From Bacteroidales bacterium (GTDB lineage: Bacteria; Bacteroidota; Bacteroidia; Bacteroidales; VadinHA17), in NCBI GenBank assembly GCA_024763075.1, contig JANTGF010000010.1, positions 16,944-80,943 on the forward strand: a stretch of DNA of 64,000 bases. The letters run 5' to 3'. The position numbers and the translations under genes are program-made. This document shows, piece after piece, positions 48,566 to 58,520 of the stretch (position 1 is its first letter; each line of letters starts with the position of its first letter). The notes under the pieces are model-generated. The model made no database searches, was not told the DNA's origin, and saw only the letters and a list, made by a program, of their open reading frames with translations.

Positions 48566-50350
48566 CTAAGTTCCCGAGGATAATATCCAGTTCACCAAAC
48601 CCTTTTTCTCAATGATTTCCATCAACTTATCCGGAAGGGCAGCAAATTTATAAGCCTTCCCGTTTCTGCTTAATAAACCTTTCTTCAATACTACTTCTAC
48701 CCTATCGCCTGTCTGGTAATCGTTCACAAAATCCGGTTGAACAATCAAAACCAGACCCTGATTCACTGCAGAACGGTAAAAAATACGGTTTACAGACTTT
48801 ACGATCACTGCTTTTACCCCGGCATAAGCCAGTCCTACAGAAGGATGCTCGCGGGAACTTCCACAACCGAAATTCTCTCCTGCAATAACTACATCGCCTT
48901 CTGCCAGATTTTTCGAAAATTTCTCATCGAATCCTGCAAATAAATGAGGCAGAATGGTTTCCGGTTCCGAGCTGAGCACTTTATAGGTAAGATTGCCGGC
49001 AAACATCTGATCTGTATTCAGGTTGTCAATATCGCTGTAATTCCATATTTTTCCGGTTTTCCGGTTTTCTCCGGCAGGAATAACCACTGTAGCACCCTGT
49101 TCAATATCATACGGATATTTATCTTTATGCTTCCCGCCTCTGGGATCGGTAATTACACCGGTAATGGCCGAAATGGCAACGGTTGCCGGTGAGGCAAGAA
49201 AAACTGAAGCATTCAGATTCCCCATCCGTCCTTTAAAATTCCTGTTTGATGTGGAAATTACATTATATCCGTCTGCAGGAATTCCCTGTCCTGTTCCCAG
49301 ACAGGGTCCACAGGAAGGACTTAATACATTCGCTCCGGCTTCCAGCAATGTCTGAATGACACCCTCTTCCATGGCCTGCATGTATATCTTTTTGGAAGCT
49401 GGAGTAACCAGTAATTGGAATCCCTCTATTACCTGTTTTCCTTTTAGAATTCCGGCGGCTTCCTGCAGGTCTTCCAGCCGGCCATTGGTACAGGTACCTA
49501 TCAGACCCTGATTTAAAGGAGTGCCCTCCACATCTGACAAGGCCTTTACATTATCCACATGATGAGGAGCTGCCACCAAAGGAAACACTTCGTTAAGATC
49601 AATGGAAATCTCTTTCACATATGTGGCTCCTTCATCTGCCCATACACCTTCCGGTTTCTGTTGGCCATAAAAATCAGCCAAAACTTCATCCGGTGGGAAA
49701 ACCGCATTTTTTGCACCCATCTCCGAAGCCAGGTTTGCCAGTGTCATTCGTTGTGAAATACTCAGGGTCTTTACACCCTCCCCATGATATTCAATTGACA
49801 TGTAATTGGCACCGGCAGAACCAATCATTCCGATTATCCATAAAGAAAGGTCTTTGGCATAAACACCCACATTCAGTTTTCCGGTCAGATTGATCTTTAA
49901 AGTTTCCGGAACCCTGAACCAGGTCTCTCCTCTTTTCCAGATGCCTGCAGTTTCCGTACGGTCAATTCCTGCGGCAAAAGCATTAAAAGCACCCGCTGTA
50001 CAGGTGTGGCTGTCACTTCCAACAATCAACATTTTCGGACGTGCATGGTAAGACATGATCTGATGACAGATGCCCTTTCCAGCATCATAAAATAGCTGAA
50101 TACCTTTTTCCTTTACCAGATCGCGGATGGCCTGGTATTGTGTTGCAAGCTTTGCAGTAGTTGGAGGTGCATTATGATCGAGAACAATCAGCAGACGTTC
50201 CGGATTTTTAATCTGCTCCCCTCCCATCTTTTCAAATGTTTTATAAATGCTTGCGCTGTTATCATGACTCAAAATAATATCCGGCTGACGGAAAACAATG
50301 CTGCCTGCCGGAGCATTAAATATTTTCTCTGCGAAGGTTTTTTTATTCAT
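48566..50350 (-). CDS. Aconitase/LeuCD-superfamily hydro-lyase, large and small (swivel) domains fused
   Basis: 'LIVGSDSHTCTAGAFNAFAAG', Fe-S ligands 'GTCTNGRLED' and 'SPSCGPCLGTGQG', swivel 'VVIAGENFGCGSSREHPSVGLAYAG'. Confidence 0.92.
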   Translation of the reverse strand: MNKKTFAEKIFNAPAGSIVFRQPDIILSHDNSASIYKTFEKMGGEQIKNPERLLIVLDHNAPPTTAKLATQYQAIRDLVKEKGIQLFYDAGKGICHQIMSYHARPKMLIVGSDSHTCTAGAFNAFAAGIDRTETAGIWKRGETWFRVPETLKINLTGKLNVGVYAKDLSLWIIGMIGSAGANYMSIEYHGEGVKTLSISQRMTLANLASEMGAKNAVFPPDEVLADFYGQQKPEGVWADEGATYVKEISIDLNEVFPLVAAPHHVDNVKALSDVEGTPLNQGLIGTCTNGRLEDLQEAAGILKGKQVIEGFQLLVTPASKKIYMQAMEEGVIQTLLEAGANVLSPSCGPCLGTGQGIPADGYNVISTSNRNFKGRMGNLNASVFLASPATVAISAITGVITDPRGGKHKDKYPYDIEQGATVVIPAGENRKTGKIWNYSDIDNLNTDQMFAGNLTYKVLSSEPETILPHLFAGFDEKFSKNLAEGDVVIAGENFGCGSSREHPSVGLAYAGVKAVIVKSVNRIFYRSAVNQGLVLIVQPDFVNDYQTGDRVEVVLKKGLLSRNGKAYKFAALPDKLMEIIEKKGLVNWILSSGT

Positions 50351-50370
50351 TTGATTATGGTTAATATTAA

Positions 50371-50584
50371 ATGCCTAAAATACTTAGAATGCCTAAAATT
50401 ATAAAATTGGTACCGTAAAATAGAAAACTCTTATATTTCATTTTGGAATTTTGAATTTTAGTTCATTTTGAATTAAGAAATGCCTAAAATACTTAGAATG
50501 CCTAGAATGCCTAAAATTATAAAATTGGTACCGTAAAATAGAAAACTCTTATATTTCATTTTGGAATTTTGAATTTTAGTCATT
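50371..50584. repeat. Dimeric repeat, 109-bp period, containing ATGCCTAAA arrays (second locus)
   Basis: atgcctaaaatacttagaatgcct...ttataaaattggtaccgtaaaatagaaaactcttatatttcattttggaattttgaattttag, units starting 50371 and 50480. Confidence 0.9.
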
Positions 50585-50596
50585 TAAAATTTCTTC

Positions 50597-52411
50597 CTAA
50601 AACAATCCCCCGTTTTGATAAATTTCCAGTTGGATCTCGGAAAACGGAACAATCTTTTCATGCTTTCCGTTTTCCAGATTGGTAATCTGGCCTTTTACCA
50701 GATCCACCTGAATCCTATGTCCTGTTTTTAGGTCCAGGGATTCCAGATTACTATACCGGAGGATCGGGAAAGCTGCATTTATGGCATTCCTTTCATAAAT
50801 AGCACCAAAAGATTCTGCCAGTACTGCCTGAATTCCCAAGGATTTAAAACAGTCCACTGCCTGTTGCCGGGAACTGCCACTTCCAAAATTCTTTCCCGTT
50901 AGAACCATATCACCCTTTTGGGCTTTTTGGGCAAAATCAGTAAAACCCTCCAGGTTGTCAAAAGTATATTTTCCCATCTCTTTCGGATCAACAATTGACA
51001 GATAACGATTATGATAGATCATGTCCGTATCAATGTCATCTTTATCAATAACCCAAACCCTGCCCTCCAAAATATGTGGTTTGTTTTCTTGTTGCGAAGA
51101 TGTATGTTTTGATTTAATTGCATCCCTGTGCGCACCATCGGAATAATGAAAAACTTCCGGTTTATCGGGGATATGTTCTTTATCTGTAATATACCCTGCA
51201 AGAGCTGATGCGGCCACAGTTGCAGGGGATGCCAGATAGACTTCTCCCTTCCCCTGTTTACCCGGGAAGTTCCGGTTTCCCGTGCTAACCGTAATCTCCC
51301 CCGGGCCGTTCTGTCCGACCTGGCCTGCAGCACAACCGGCGCAACCAGCATTTGAAACCAGTGCCCCTGCATCCTTAAAAATTTTTATCAGTCCCTCATC
51401 AAGGCATTTCATCCAGACCTGGTCAGTAGTAGGAACAATTTTCAGTACCACTCCCGGTGCGACTTTTTTGCCTTTTAGAATGGAAGCCACTTCCCTCATA
51501 TCTTCTATTCTGCCATTGGTACAACTTCCAACGAAAGCCGAATCTATCTTCACTTTTTTCAACTGACCTACTCCAATCGTATCATGTGGTTTCCCCGGAC
51601 GTGAAACCATCTGCTTAAATGAAGATGCATCCAGTTCTTTCTCAAACGTATAAGTAGCATCATCATCGGCTTTTACCACTTTAAAAGAATGCTTTGCTCT
51701 TGCTTTACAATACGCTTCAATTTCATCATCCGGTGTGAATAAAATTGCAATTGCTCCCATTTCGGTAGCCATAGAAGAAATGGTGATACGATCGCTTAAA
51801 GTCAGATTTTCTATCTCTTCACCGTAAATTTCCACCGCATAACCGAGAAGTGTGTTTGCACCAAAAACAGAAAGTAGGTTCAGAGCAATATCTTTTGCCT
51901 CAATATCACCTGGGAATTTTCCTTTCAGAACTATTTTCACGGTTGAAGGAACTTTAAACCACACCGATCCCTTACTCCAGGCCACGGCAATATCCCGGTC
52001 GCCCATACCCTGTCCAAAAGCACCTACGGCACCAATAATGTTGGCATGTGAATCGGTTGATACGGCCGTTGCTCCCGGGTAAACCAGACCTTCCTCCATC
52101 AGGAGGTGTGTACCGATTCCGGAGTTGATATCGTAAACTTTTAAATCATGTTCCCGGGCAAATATCCGGCAAAATTGCTGATTTCCGGCATACTTCTGGT
52201 CCGATCCGGTTGGATTTGTATCAAAAGTAAAAAAAGTTTTATCCGGATCATGGATACTGAGATCGTGTTCCCTTATATTTTTAACCACATTGGGCCCCCC
52301 AAAATCACGTGCAACCCTTGCATCTATTTCCACATCCACAATTTCTCCGGGATAAACTTCCCGTTTCCCCGAATGCTGAGCTAGTATTTTTTCTATTATG
52401 GTTTTTCCCAT
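50597..52411 (-). CDS. Aconitase/LeuCD-superfamily hydro-lyase, fused, divergent paralog
   Basis: 'AVSTDSHANIIGAVGAFGQGMGDRDIAVAW', Fe-S ligands 'GSCTNGRIED' and 'NAGCAGCAAG', swivel 'LTGKNFGSGSSRQQAVDCFKSLG'. Confidence 0.92.
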   Translation of the reverse strand: MGKTIIEKILAQHSGKREVYPGEIVDVEIDARVARDFGGPNVVKNIREHDLSIHDPDKTFFTFDTNPTGSDQKYAGNQQFCRIFAREHDLKVYDINSGIGTHLLMEEGLVYPGATAVSTDSHANIIGAVGAFGQGMGDRDIAVAWSKGSVWFKVPSTVKIVLKGKFPGDIEAKDIALNLLSVFGANTLLGYAVEIYGEEIENLTLSDRITISSMATEMGAIAILFTPDDEIEAYCKARAKHSFKVVKADDDATYTFEKELDASSFKQMVSRPGKPHDTIGVGQLKKVKIDSAFVGSCTNGRIEDMREVASILKGKKVAPGVVLKIVPTTDQVWMKCLDEGLIKIFKDAGALVSNAGCAGCAAGQVGQNGPGEITVSTGNRNFPGKQGKGEVYLASPATVAASALAGYITDKEHIPDKPEVFHYSDGAHRDAIKSKHTSSQQENKPHILEGRVWVIDKDDIDTDMIYHNRYLSIVDPKEMGKYTFDNLEGFTDFAQKAQKGDMVLTGKNFGSGSSRQQAVDCFKSLGIQAVLAESFGAIYERNAINAAFPILRYSNLESLDLKTGHRIQVDLVKGQITNLENGKHEKIVPFSEIQLEIYQNGGLF

Positions 52412-52510
52412 TATTTATTTATATGAAAATTTATAAATCTTACCGGCATCCCAAACTTAATGTTCAGAACGTCCGGCAAAGATTATAAAAAAACTTTAAT
52501 GACTAAGATA

Positions 52511-53698
52511 TTAAGTGAGATTTTCAATGATCACGGCTGAAGCGCCACCTCCACCATTACACAGAGTTGCGAGTCCGTATTTTGCATTATTCTGCTTCAA
52601 CACATTCAAGAGTGTAACCATGATCCTGTTTCCTGATGCGCCAATGGGGTGGCCAAGCGATACTCCGCCGCCATTTACATTCACCTTTTCCGGATCAATT
52701 TTCAGTTCTCTCATGGCTGCAATCACCACTACTGCAAAAGCCTCATTGATTTCAAAATAATTTATAGCACTCAAAGAAAGATTTGCTTTTTTAAGCACCT
52801 TTTCAATGGCTTTCACGGGGGTTGTGGTAAACCATTCAGGGGCCTGAGCGGCATCTGCATAGCTCACGATCCTTGCAAGAGGCTTCACACCCAGTTCTTC
52901 TGCCTTTTTACCACTCATCAGCACCATGGCAGAGGCTCCATCGTTTATGGTAGAGGCATTGGCAGCAGTTACGGTACCGTCTTTCTGAAATACAGGCCTC
53001 AAAACCGGAATCTTATCAAAATTTGTCCTTGTATATTCTTCATCCCTATCCACGATAATCGGATCTCCTCTTCTTTGCGGTATTTCCACTGGGACAATTT
53101 CTTCTTTAAACAATCCATTCTCAGTAGATGCTCCGGATTTTTTATAGGACCGGACGGTAAATTCATCCTGTTCTTCCCTGGATATTTTCATATCGGCGGC
53201 ACATATCTCTGCGGCATTTCCCATGTGAAAATCATTATACACATCCCAAAGACCATCTTTTATCATACCATCTACTATTTTTCCGTGCCCCAGTTTATTC
53301 CCTGTCCGGTACTTTTCAACATAAAAAGGTGCATTTGACATGCTTTCCATGCCACCGGCAACGACAATTTCATTATCGCCCGTTTTTATGGTCTGGGACC
53401 CGATAATAACTGTTTTCATTCCGGAAGCACAAACCTTATTTACAGTGGTACATGGAACCGAATCAGGAATACCTGCCTTAATGGCTGCCTGCCTGGCTGG
53501 AGCCTGACCCACATTTGCCGTTAGCACATTCCCCATATACACTTCGTCTACATCCTCAGGATGAATACCAGCTTTCTCAACAGCCGATTTTATTACCCTG
53601 GCACCCAGTTCTGGTGCTTTTAATCCGGAAAGGCTGCCTAAAAAACTACCAATAGGTGTACGGACAGCCGAAACAATGTAAATGTCATCTTTATTCAT
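52511..53698 (-). CDS. Acetyl-CoA C-acyltransferase (thiolase)
   Basis: 'VSAVRTPIGSFLGSLSGLKAPELG', 'TTVNKVCASGMKTVIIGSQ', 'NVNGGGVSLGHPIGASGNRIMVTLL', 'GLATLCNGGGGASAVIIE'. Confidence 0.97.
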   Translation of the reverse strand: MNKDDIYIVSAVRTPIGSFLGSLSGLKAPELGARVIKSAVEKAGIHPEDVDEVYMGNVLTANVGQAPARQAAIKAGIPDSVPCTTVNKVCASGMKTVIIGSQTIKTGDNEIVVAGGMESMSNAPFYVEKYRTGNKLGHGKIVDGMIKDGLWDVYNDFHMGNAAEICAADMKISREEQDEFTVRSYKKSGASTENGLFKEEIVPVEIPQRRGDPIIVDRDEEYTRTNFDKIPVLRPVFQKDGTVTAANASTINDGASAMVLMSGKKAEELGVKPLARIVSYADAAQAPEWFTTTPVKAIEKVLKKANLSLSAINYFEINEAFAVVVIAAMRELKIDPEKVNVNGGGVSLGHPIGASGNRIMVTLLNVLKQNNAKYGLATLCNGGGGASAVIIENLT

Positions 53699-53872
53699 AT
53701 CTTATAATTTTAGTTAGATTACGAATTTATAAAAATGATTTCACAAACTTGCCTGAATTGAAAAGTTTATTTAAGAAAAATCAATAAGATTTAAACCTTG
53801 ATATGCATAATTTAAGAAAGCATTAAAGTTTCAGACAATTATGTTATTTTTGCATTTCAGAAAACGATAAGA

Positions 53873-56173
53873 ATGAAGTTATCCGGCAATAAACCCAGGG
53901 AAGGTAATTTTATCATTCAATACAGATGGTGGATTATCTCCTCAACTATACTTATTACATTGGTTTTTGCATTCCTCCTCCCCAGGGCTGAAATGGATCC
54001 TGATGTGGATCACTATATTCCACAAAGTATGACTTCACGGATAAATACACAGAAGATTGAAGAGATTTTCGGTGGGGATGAAATACTGATGGTTATTCTG
54101 GAGACAGATGACATTTTAAATAAGAAAACACTGGAAAGGATTCAAACAATAACGGAAGAATTTGAAAGTCTTTCCGGTGTTAAAAAAGTCATCTCCCTCA
54201 CGAATTCGAAGGATCTGAAAGGAGAAGACGGAATGATGATCGTTGATCCTGCCGTTCCCGAAATCCCTGAAACTTCAGAAGGATGGTCTTCTTTACGGAA
54301 GGAGATAAAAAAGAACAAACTTGCAATGAATGTTGTGGTTTCTAAGGATTTTACCCTGTCGTCCATTGTTCTTATTCTGGATAAGGATATCAATAAGAAT
54401 GAAATTGTGCAGAATGTGAACAGGGTCCTGGTGGATAATCCCGGAGGTGAAAAAGTATTGTTGGGAGGGATGCCCTATATTGCCGCTGTTGTATCCAAAG
54501 CGATGAGTCATGATATACTGGTACTTATGCCACTTGGGCTGGTTATTATGCTGGTGATGCTCTATTTCTTTTTCAAACAAAAAAGAGGAGTAATACTTCC
54601 TTTCTCTGTAGTAGTTATGTCCATCATCATTGCTATGGGAATGTTTCCACTTTTTGGATGGAAAATCTCTATAATTTCGGTTTTACTTCCTGTAATCTTA
54701 ATTGCGGTAGCAAATGATTACGGTATTCACCTTGTGGCCAATTACCAGGAACTGGCCAAGTTTGAAGGCATTAAAGCCAATCCGCTGAAGTTGTCCATCA
54801 GGATCTATCAAAATTTGAAAAGACCGGTTTTTATTACCGGGTTAACCACCATAGCCGGTCTTTTAAGTTTGCTGTCACACCGTATGATACCTGCCCGTCA
54901 ACTTGGTATATTAGCTGCCATAGGCGTTGCAGTGGCCCTTATTATGAGTTTACTGTTTATTCCGGCTATACTAAGTTTTATGAAAAAACCTCTCACAGGG
55001 AGAAAGCTGAATACGGTTAAAAAAGATGTAGTAGATATCTTTTTGTCGTGGCTGGGCCGGTTGATCGCACGTTTTCCCGGAAAGGTTTTGATTTTTTCTC
55101 TTTCAATCACTGTTATATCAGGTATTGGTATTATTTTTCTCAGGGTTGACTCAAATGTGGTAAATTTCTTTCCTAAAAATCACCCCATACAAGTAGGTTC
55201 AAGAATTATTGATGAAAATTTTGGAGGAATACAAACCCTCTCACTATTGGTTGAAGGAGATTTAAAAGATCCTGACCTGTTGAAAAGAATGAACAGTTAT
55301 GAAGAAAAAATAAGCAGGGTCCCCGGAGTTGGAAGTGTAACCTCTCTCAGCGATGTTATTAAGGAGATCAGTAAAGTTTTAAATGATAAAGGAACCCCTG
55401 AATATGATAAAATACCGGCCAAGAGGGAGTTTGTTGCGCAGTATCTTGGTTTGTACGCCATGAACGGTGATGAATCGGATTTTGAACAGTTGGTGGATTA
55501 TGATTACCATTACGGTCGCATTATAATTACTTTAAACAATATTGACAATCAATCTGTTAAAAGAGTAATTGAAAATACAGAGAAAATCACCAAAGGGGAC
55601 CCAAACATAAAAATTTTAGGAGGAAGCGCCTACATTAATCTTGAGATGGCTGATCTGGTTGTGAAAGGACAATTATACTCGCTTTTACTGGCGATTATAA
55701 TTATAGGCGGATTGGTAAGCCTTATTTTCAGTTCGCCTACAGCTGGTTTTATAACCATGATACCCATTACAATGGCGGTTCTTTTTCTTTTCGGGATAAT
55801 GGGATTCTTTGGGATCAGGCTGGATATTGCCACTGCTATGCTGTCTTCCATGATGATTGGTATCGGAGTGGATTATACCATACATTTTTTGTGGCGTTAC
55901 AAGGTGGAAAGAGCCGGCAGGCTTAATCCGGGAGAAGCCGTACGTAAAACACTGGAGACTACGGGAAGAGGAATCCTGTTTAACGCACTTTCCGTAATCA
56001 TTGGTTTTTCGGTGCTGATATTTTCAAGTTTTCCACCTATCCGGTTTTTTGGTTTTCTGATTCTTTTATCTATCATTGCATGTTTATCCGGAGCGTTTCT
56101 GGTAATTACAGGAATACTAATCATCTGGAAGCCGGCTTTTATGGAACCCAAAGCTGATATTCCACTTAAATAG
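53873..56173 (+). CDS. MMPL/RND-superfamily transporter
   Basis: Two sets of TM clusters with large soluble loops; 'VANDYGIHLVANYQEL', 'SSMMIGIGVDYTIHFLWRY'. Confidence 0.93.
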   Translation: MKLSGNKPREGNFIIQYRWWIISSTILITLVFAFLLPRAEMDPDVDHYIPQSMTSRINTQKIEEIFGGDEILMVILETDDILNKKTLERIQTITEEFESLSGVKKVISLTNSKDLKGEDGMMIVDPAVPEIPETSEGWSSLRKEIKKNKLAMNVVVSKDFTLSSIVLILDKDINKNEIVQNVNRVLVDNPGGEKVLLGGMPYIAAVVSKAMSHDILVLMPLGLVIMLVMLYFFFKQKRGVILPFSVVVMSIIIAMGMFPLFGWKISIISVLLPVILIAVANDYGIHLVANYQELAKFEGIKANPLKLSIRIYQNLKRPVFITGLTTIAGLLSLLSHRMIPARQLGILAAIGVAVALIMSLLFIPAILSFMKKPLTGRKLNTVKKDVVDIFLSWLGRLIARFPGKVLIFSLSITVISGIGIIFLRVDSNVVNFFPKNHPIQVGSRIIDENFGGIQTLSLLVEGDLKDPDLLKRMNSYEEKISRVPGVGSVTSLSDVIKEISKVLNDKGTPEYDKIPAKREFVAQYLGLYAMNGDESDFEQLVDYDYHYGRIIITLNNIDNQSVKRVIENTEKITKGDPNIKILGGSAYINLEMADLVVKGQLYSLLLAIIIIGGLVSLIFSSPTAGFITMIPITMAVLFLFGIMGFFGIRLDIATAMLSSMMIGIGVDYTIHFLWRYKVERAGRLNPGEAVRKTLETTGRGILFNALSVIIGFSVLIFSSFPPIRFFGFLILLSIIACLSGAFLVITGILIIWKPAFMEPKADIPLK

Positions 56174-56198
56174 TAGTTGCAAACATTGCTTTTAAATT

Positions 56199-57008
56199 AT
56201 GAGAAAATATAGCCAGACATTTATTTTGTTATTATTCATTGTCTTGCTGCCTGTTAAAATGGCTGCTCAAAAAGAAATCTTTGCAAAGGAGATCATGGCG
56301 AAAAGCCTTGAAACAGGAAAATTTGCAGAACTTGATATGATTTCTGTTTTCAAGACACTGGATAAAAAGGGACACGAGAAAACGGGAAAAGTCAGAATTC
56401 TTTCCAAATCACCGGCAAAGGAAAAACTGGATAAAAGAAGGATCAGCATCGTTGAACCCGATGAAATGAAAGGAACGCATATCCTTATTTATGACTACAC
56501 TGACAAACCCGATGAGATGTGGGTGTATATGCCTGCATTGAAAGAACCCAGAAAGATTGTAAGCAACAAAATGACAAAAAGCTTTATGGGTTCAGAGTTC
56601 ACCCTAGGTGATATGAGTGTTCCCCGGGTTAGCGACTTCAATTTCAAGTTATTAAAATCAGACAAGGTAGATGGTGCAGATTGTTGGGTAATTGAATGTA
56701 TCCCGGTAAATAAAACCGTACAAAACAGGATTAATTACAGCAAAGAAATATTGTATATTGACAAATCTCATTACATCACCAGAAAAGGTGAGTTTTTTGA
56801 TAAAAAAGGCAAGTTGGTTAAAAAGCTGAGTGTTTCGGATATTAAAAAAATTGATCCTTCAACCAATGCATGGATGGCCTTACATATGGCCATAGAAAAT
56901 GTTCAGACAGGCCGGAAGTCTGAAATAAAAATGGAAGATATAAATGTCCACCCTAAACTTAAGGATGATTTATTTACCGTTGAATCGCTTCAGAAGGTCG
57001 AAGAATAA
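56199..57008 (+). CDS. Outer membrane lipoprotein-sorting (LolA-like) protein
   Basis: Signal peptide; 'VRILSKSPAKEKLDKRRISIVEPDEMKGTHILIYDYTDKPDEMWVYMPALKEPRKIVSNKMTKSFMGSEFTLGDM'; 26 bp after the MMPL gene. Confidence 0.9.
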   Translation: MRKYSQTFILLLFIVLLPVKMAAQKEIFAKEIMAKSLETGKFAELDMISVFKTLDKKGHEKTGKVRILSKSPAKEKLDKRRISIVEPDEMKGTHILIYDYTDKPDEMWVYMPALKEPRKIVSNKMTKSFMGSEFTLGDMSVPRVSDFNFKLLKSDKVDGADCWVIECIPVNKTVQNRINYSKEILYIDKSHYITRKGEFFDKKGKLVKKLSVSDIKKIDPSTNAWMALHMAIENVQTGRKSEIKMEDINVHPKLKDDLFTVESLQKVEE

Positions 57009-57411
57009 AGTTGAATCATTTGATTGGGCTATTGAAGTGCTTTGATCTTATCTTATCTTATCTTATAATTATCCGGATAGACGCTTACCTGATTTATTAC
57101 CAGATTGTTTCCCCCGTTTTTCAGGACTTATCAGTCCGAAGCTTTGAAAATACCCGGCAAAAAAGTGAGAAAAAACTATCCTTTACAATTCGAATGAAAG
57201 AATATTTTGCCTACTTTTGCATTCAACTAAACCGAAACTCTGTATAATATACCTTGAATAAGCCATTCGTTTCCAATGGCTGAATCCGGCTTTGGTCTTG
57301 TTTTATTATTGGATTTAAGGAAAACCTTTGACCCGGTATTAACCCTGGATTAGAAAAACCAATACTGGGCCGGTTACAGAAAAGTGTTTGTATAAATTGA
57401 CCTGATGATGT

Positions 57412-58497
57412 ATGAAAATAAAAATAATTCTGATCAGCTTTCTGTTTACATGTAATCTGTTTGCACAGAAAGAACATGTGAAAGTTTTTCCGTTCAAATC
57501 GGCAGTTATCGAATATAAATATGAAGCTGCGCTGGGTGGTACACACATTAAATATATTGATGACTATGGTTACAAACAAGCCGATTATATCAAAAAGGAA
57601 ATCCACTTTGGAGATGAAACAGAAAAGAAATACGAAACCATAATTCTGATTGGGGAAAAAGCATATACCATAGATTTTCAGGACTCCACGCTTGCTGTTG
57701 GAAGAAATGCAAGTTACGGATACTACATTCAGTATCAAGACCATACATGTACAGAAGTTTCAGAAGCACTGTTTACTTCAACAGAAGGCTGGAAATTTGA
57801 GGGTAAAACGGTATTCCTGGATAAGGAATGTAAAATCTGGAGGGCCGGTAATAATACACAGTTAACCTGGAAGGGTGTTCTGTTAAAAAGTGAGATCAAT
57901 TTTATGATAATGATGGTTGAAAAAGCCATAAATATTAAAACTGATATTGATATTCCTGCAAACAAATTCGAAATACCCCAGGGTTTTAAGTACATATCTT
58001 CTGATGTGTACCAGGGATTTTCAGGTTTGAAACTGAATTTTGACAAAACCACATCAAATTCTGAACCAAATCGTAATGGTCTTACAGTTACTTTTAATTC
58101 AGCTGATCTGGAAGCTTGCGATAATTTCACATATTTTTCTGAGAATGGAGAGAGAATCCTAATCAAAGGTGTAAACGATTATAATAAGATTGATCCCTTG
58201 ATCATTAACTCTCAGAAAGAAGCCTTATCATCTGAAGAAGTCGCATTACTCCCTGCTGGAACCCTGATATTCAAAACAGCAGTTGGCTATCCGGGAAAAA
58301 TGCAGATTAAAGATATTAACAAAGACGGTTTCGAATACAGGTATGTGGTATTTAATCATGAAGGAACAATCAGGTCCTTTTCAGACGGTACCCAAAACGG
58401 GCTTTCTGAAGATTTTGACATAAGACCTGACAAGGATAATTATAAATTAATAATAAAACCCAAAGACAAGGCTGAAGCTTTTGTTTTGGGCTGGTAA
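57412..58497 (+). CDS. Exported hypothetical protein
   Basis: Signal peptide 'MKIKIILISFLFTCNLFAQ'; no recognised domain. Confidence 0.75.
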   Translation: MKIKIILISFLFTCNLFAQKEHVKVFPFKSAVIEYKYEAALGGTHIKYIDDYGYKQADYIKKEIHFGDETEKKYETIILIGEKAYTIDFQDSTLAVGRNASYGYYIQYQDHTCTEVSEALFTSTEGWKFEGKTVFLDKECKIWRAGNNTQLTWKGVLLKSEINFMIMMVEKAINIKTDIDIPANKFEIPQGFKYISSDVYQGFSGLKLNFDKTTSNSEPNRNGLTVTFNSADLEACDNFTYFSENGERILIKGVNDYNKIDPLIINSQKEALSSEEVALLPAGTLIFKTAVGYPGKMQIKDINKDGFEYRYVVFNHEGTIRSFSDGTQNGLSEDFDIRPDKDNYKLIIKPKDKAEAFVLGW

Positions 58498-58520
58498 CAA
58501 ACAAAATAAAACTATTAAAC

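Noticed and set aside
52649-53338. 229-aa + strand ORF opposite the thiolase
   Set aside because: Fully antisense to a strongly supported thiolase; shadow ORF.
57223-57744. 173-aa minus-strand ORF overlapping the start of 57412..58497
   Set aside because: Overlaps a gene with a clear signal peptide; composition consistent with a shadow ORF.
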